DNA from: Oscillospiraceae bacterium | Lineage (GTDB): Bacteria > Bacillota > Clostridia > Oscillospirales > Oscillospiraceae | Assembly (NCBI GenBank): GCA_902783825.1 | Contig: CACZSJ010000146.1 | Coordinates: 1 to 7,162, forward strand | Reading direction: 5' to 3' | DNA length: 7,162 bases | Shown here: piece by piece, positions 5,262-7,162 of the stretch | How the letters are laid out: every line of letters starts with the position of its first letter | How positions within the stretch are numbered: position 1 is the stretch's first letter | Position numbers and translations under genes: made by a program | The notes under the pieces: model-generated | Told to the model about the DNA's origin: nothing | The model's input: only the letters and a program-made list of their open reading frames with translations | Database searches by the model: none

Positions 5262-6189
5262 GGCGTATCTCCCTGGCAACATATTTCTCCAACAGGAATT
5301 CGGGCTTGTAGCTGAGCTTGGACCGGCGCAGGGCCTCGATGCCCATGTCGTCTTCCCGGTTGATGTAGCGCAGCTCCGGGTGGCGCTGCAGCAGCATCCG
5401 GGTCAGCTCCCGGCAGACCATGGGATAGGCGCCGTTGAGGTTGATTTCCGCTTTTTCAAAATGCACGTCAAAGGTGTCCCGGCTGCACATCTCCCCCAGG
5501 GAGAAGCCCACGATTTTGCCGTCGGCATACAGGACGCCGCCCTCCAGACCCAGTCGCTCAAAGGCGGCGAAGGCGCGGATGATGGCGTCGTGCTCATAGC
5601 TGACGCCCTTCTCCAGCCGCTGGGCGTTTTCCTCTGTCCACAGATCCAGCATATCCAGACAGCCGGGGATCTGCGCCCGGGTCAGGGGTAGGAACTCCCA
5701 GTTGTTTTCTGCCTCAAACCGGTTGCAGTGGTTCTTCTTGCCGTGCAGGGCCTTGCCGGAATACGTGGCCAGACGCTCGGCCAGGTAGATGTAGTCAAAG
5801 GTATGCTCCTCGGCCTCAAAGGAGAAGCGACCGGGAAAGCTCGCCTCCAGCGCCTCCCGGTGGGCGGACGTGACGCCCCGAAGCACCATGGGATAGCCCT
5901 TGGCGGCGGCGTAGTCGGACAGAACGTCTATGGCCGGGGCCAGCGGACCGCTGCCGATGGGATAGACGAAGGCGGGCTGGCCGTCGTAGCGCAGCTTGGT
6001 AAGCATCCGGTCGCCGAAGCGGCAGATCAGCTGCCGGTAGTATTTGTCCCAGATGTAGATGTTGCCAAAGTTGTAGTCGGCGCTGGGGCTGTTCTCCGCC
6101 AGCACGATTTCGTCCACCCAGCTTTTGTCGCAGAGGGTGGCGTTTCGAAAGCGCAGGTCCGGCAAGGCCGGCCGATCAGATGCGGTCAT
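5254..6189 (-). CDS. DUF2156 (phosphatidylglycerol lysyltransferase C-terminal-like) protein
   Basis: A 311-residue soluble protein matching the DUF2156/LPG_synthase_C family. Visible family segments include NFGNIYIWDKYY (40-51), HGKKNHCNRFE (149-159), DGKIVGFSLGE (223-233), HFEKAEINLNGAYPMV (243-258) and the very characteristic RYINREDDMGIEALRRSK (274-291) with LSYKPEFLLEKY after it. The family consists of tandem GNAT folds. In MprF this domain transfers lysine or alanine from tRNA to phosphatidylglycerol, but stand-alone clostridial members lack the membrane flippase and their substrate is unknown. The ATG at 6187-6189 has GGAG seven bases upstream and overlaps the end of the uracil-DNA glycosylase gene by 14 bases. 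The overlapping GNAT gene follows. The family call is firm; a lipid-modifying role is only an inference. Confidence 0.9.
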   Translation of the reverse strand: MTASDRPALPDLRFRNATLCDKSWVDEIVLAENSPSADYNFGNIYIWDKYYRQLICRFGDRMLTKLRYDGQPAFVYPIGSGPLAPAIDVLSDYAAAKGYPMVLRGVTSAHREALEASFPGRFSFEAEEHTFDYIYLAERLATYSGKALHGKKNHCNRFEAENNWEFLPLTRAQIPGCLDMLDLWTEENAQRLEKGVSYEHDAIIRAFAAFERLGLEGGVLYADGKIVGFSLGEMCSRDTFDVHFEKAEINLNGAYPMVCRELTRMLLQRHPELRYINREDDMGIEALRRSKLSYKPEFLLEKYVAREIRHG

Positions 6190-6763
6190 CGTACAGCTCC
6201 GTGCTGTGGCACACAGCGCGGATCTCCTTTCGCAGTAGTCTCAGATCCATAAAGGCCTCCGGCCGCTTGTCCGGATCCCGGAGCAGGGCGGAGGGATGGT
6301 AGGTGGCCATGGTGTTGATGCCCCGGAACTGGAACCACTGGCCATGCTGGCGGGTGATGCGAAAGTCCGGGTCCAGCAGGGACTGGGCGGCGATGCGGCC
6401 CAGACATACGATGATCCGGGGATTAATCAGTTCCACCTGCCGCACCAGCAGAGGCATGCAGGCGGCCCGCTCCTCCTCCCGGGGATCCCGGTTTCGGGGC
6501 GGGCGGCATTTGACCACGTTGGCGATGTAGACCTTGCTTCGGTCCAGGCCGATCAGGGTCAGCATGGTGTCCAGCAGCTTGCCGGCGGGCCCCACAAAGG
6601 GTTCGCCCTGCAGATCCTCCTGCTCGCCGGGGCCTTCCCCGATGAACAGGATCTCCGCATCCTGGCGGCCTACGCCGAAGACCATGTTGCTTCGACCTTC
6701 GCACAGGGCGCAGGCATGGCAGGCTTCACAGTCTGCCTTGAGTTTTTCCCAGCTGTCTTCCAT
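6176..6763 (-). CDS. Family 4 uracil-DNA glycosylase (iron-sulfur type)
   Basis: A 195-residue enzyme. Family 4 UDGs excise uracil from DNA, starting base-excision repair of deaminated cytosine. Motif 1 is GEGPGEQED (42-50), followed by GEPFVGPAGKLLD (53-65). NVVKCRPPRNRDP (82-94) and the catalytic-loop motif ATYHPSALLR (153-162, with His156) complete the site. The 4Fe-4S ligands by family spacing are Cys15, Cys18, Cys86 and Cys102. The N-terminus is unusual in having four cysteines at regular spacing (12, 15, 18, 21). Length is close to the usual 190-220. The ATG at 6761-6763 follows GGGAGAGGA closely. It starts 11 bases after the stop of the CCA-transferase-like gene and overlaps the DUF2156 gene by 14 bases, so it is in the middle of the operon. 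Confidence 0.95.
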   Translation of the reverse strand: MEDSWEKLKADCEACHACALCEGRSNMVFGVGRQDAEILFIGEGPGEQEDLQGEPFVGPAGKLLDTMLTLIGLDRSKVYIANVVKCRPPRNRDPREEERAACMPLLVRQVELINPRIIVCLGRIAAQSLLDPDFRITRQHGQWFQFRGINTMATYHPSALLRDPDKRPEAFMDLRLLRKEIRAVCHSTELYDDRI

Positions 6764-6774
6764 GTGTCCTCTCC

Positions 6775-7162
6775 CTATTCCTCATCCCGGCTGGCCAGGA
6801 TCAACAGCAGCTCCCGCCGGTTGTTGGCGGGGTATTCCATCACGTAGTCCAGCAGGAAGTTGAGCATATCGCCCAGCTCCCGGCCGCGCAGACCCAGAGC
6901 CGTCAGGTCTTCGCCGGTGACGGCCAGATGCCGCAGGGAAAAACATTCCCCGCTTTTGAGCACCGTGTGCAGCGCCCGGTAGCAGCCGTCCCCTTGGAAA
7001 GCGTCAAAGCAGCGGGCCGCGCAGCTGACCGTATCTACCCCGTAGCGGCGCAGAAGCCGCTTCCATTCCAGGGGCGTCTCCGGCGGCGGCTGGCGCAGCA
7101 GGGCGGCCACGTCGGCGCACAGATGCCCCGTGCGCTTGTCCAGCCGCAGGGCGTCCGCAAAA
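6775..7162 (-). CDS. CCA tRNA nucleotidyltransferase-like protein, C-terminal part (cut by right edge)
   Basis: The last 129 codons are visible and the frame stays open to position 7162. The visible part is helical: LRLDKRTGHLCADV, EWKRLLRRYG, then FSLRHLAVTGEDLTALGLRGRELGDML and a closing helix ending PANNRRELLLILA. The 'L-A-V-x-G-x-D-L-x-A-L-G' segment followed by G-x-E-(I/L)-G-x-x-L and 'P-x-N-x-x-x-x-L' is the signature tail of bacterial CCA-adding enzyme/poly(A) polymerase family proteins, which add or repair the 3' CCA of tRNA. The catalytic head domain with GxxRD and DxD lies outside the window. A GTG at 7108-7110 is in frame but internal. The family call rests on the C-terminal signature only. 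It is the first visible gene of the right-hand operon. Confidence 0.78.
   Translation of the reverse strand, partial: FADALRLDKRTGHLCADVAALLRQPPPETPLEWKRLLRRYGVDTVSCAARCFDAFQGDGCYRALHTVLKSGECFSLRHLAVTGEDLTALGLRGRELGDMLNFLLDYVMEYPANNRRELLLILASRDEE

Noticed and set aside
4713..5315. 200-codon plus-strand frame antisense to the GNAT gene
   Set aside because: It is a shadow of the GC-rich coding strand. The minus frame carries the acetyl-CoA-binding motif.

Overview
The window looks like chromosomal DNA of a moderately GC-rich anaerobic Firmicute, most likely of the Clostridia (an Oscillospiraceae-type gut bacterium). I infer this from GC-rich coding sequence beside AT-rich intergenic DNA, strong AGGAGG-type ribosome binding sites, near-consensus sigma-A promoters, and the gene families present (a DUF1858 redox protein, a BlaI-like regulator, a stand-alone DUF2156 protein, a family 4 uracil-DNA glycosylase). 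Seven complete genes and two edge-truncated genes are supported. No tRNA, rRNA, CRISPR array, insertion sequence or phage gene is visible.

Left block, 1-3219, minus strand. A promoter (-35 at 3214-3219, -10 at 3191-3196) drives a tight operon. In transcription order it holds a polytopic GT-C type glycosyltransferase (1565-3157), a GtrB/DPM1-like GT2 polyprenyl-phosphate glycosyltransferase (607-1533), a GtrA-family membrane protein (167-610), and the start of a peptide-deformylase-like gene that runs off the left edge. The first three form a plausible complete Gtr-type pathway: GT2 loads a sugar on undecaprenyl phosphate, GtrA moves the lipid-sugar across the membrane, and the GT-C enzyme transfers the sugar to an extracytoplasmic acceptor.

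Centre, 3220-4300. A small DUF1858 (hybrid-cluster-protein-associated) cysteine protein (3343-3549, minus) has its own consensus-like promoter and ends in two tandem perfect hairpins. Divergent from it is an orphan BlaI/MecI/CopY-family repressor (3838-4227, plus) with an AT-rich upstream region and a canonical terminator. The BlaI gene converges with the right-hand minus operon, and two back-to-back terminators (4226-4265 plus, 4281-4304 minus) separate them.

Right block, 4281-7162, minus strand. This is an operon whose promoter lies outside the window. In order it holds the C-terminal part of a CCA tRNA nucleotidyltransferase-like protein (cut by the right edge), a family 4 uracil-DNA glycosylase, a DUF2156 protein (the MprF/LPG-synthase C-terminal fold) and a GNAT acetyltransferase. 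Gaps and overlaps are a few bases throughout, so translation is probably coupled.

I see no overtly novel defence or mobile system. The points most worth a second look are the self-contained Gtr-like cassette coupled to a deformylase-like gene with an altered motif I, the inverted repeat on that operon's -10 element, the orphan BlaI/DUF1858 divergent pair, and the overlapping DUF2156-GNAT pair.
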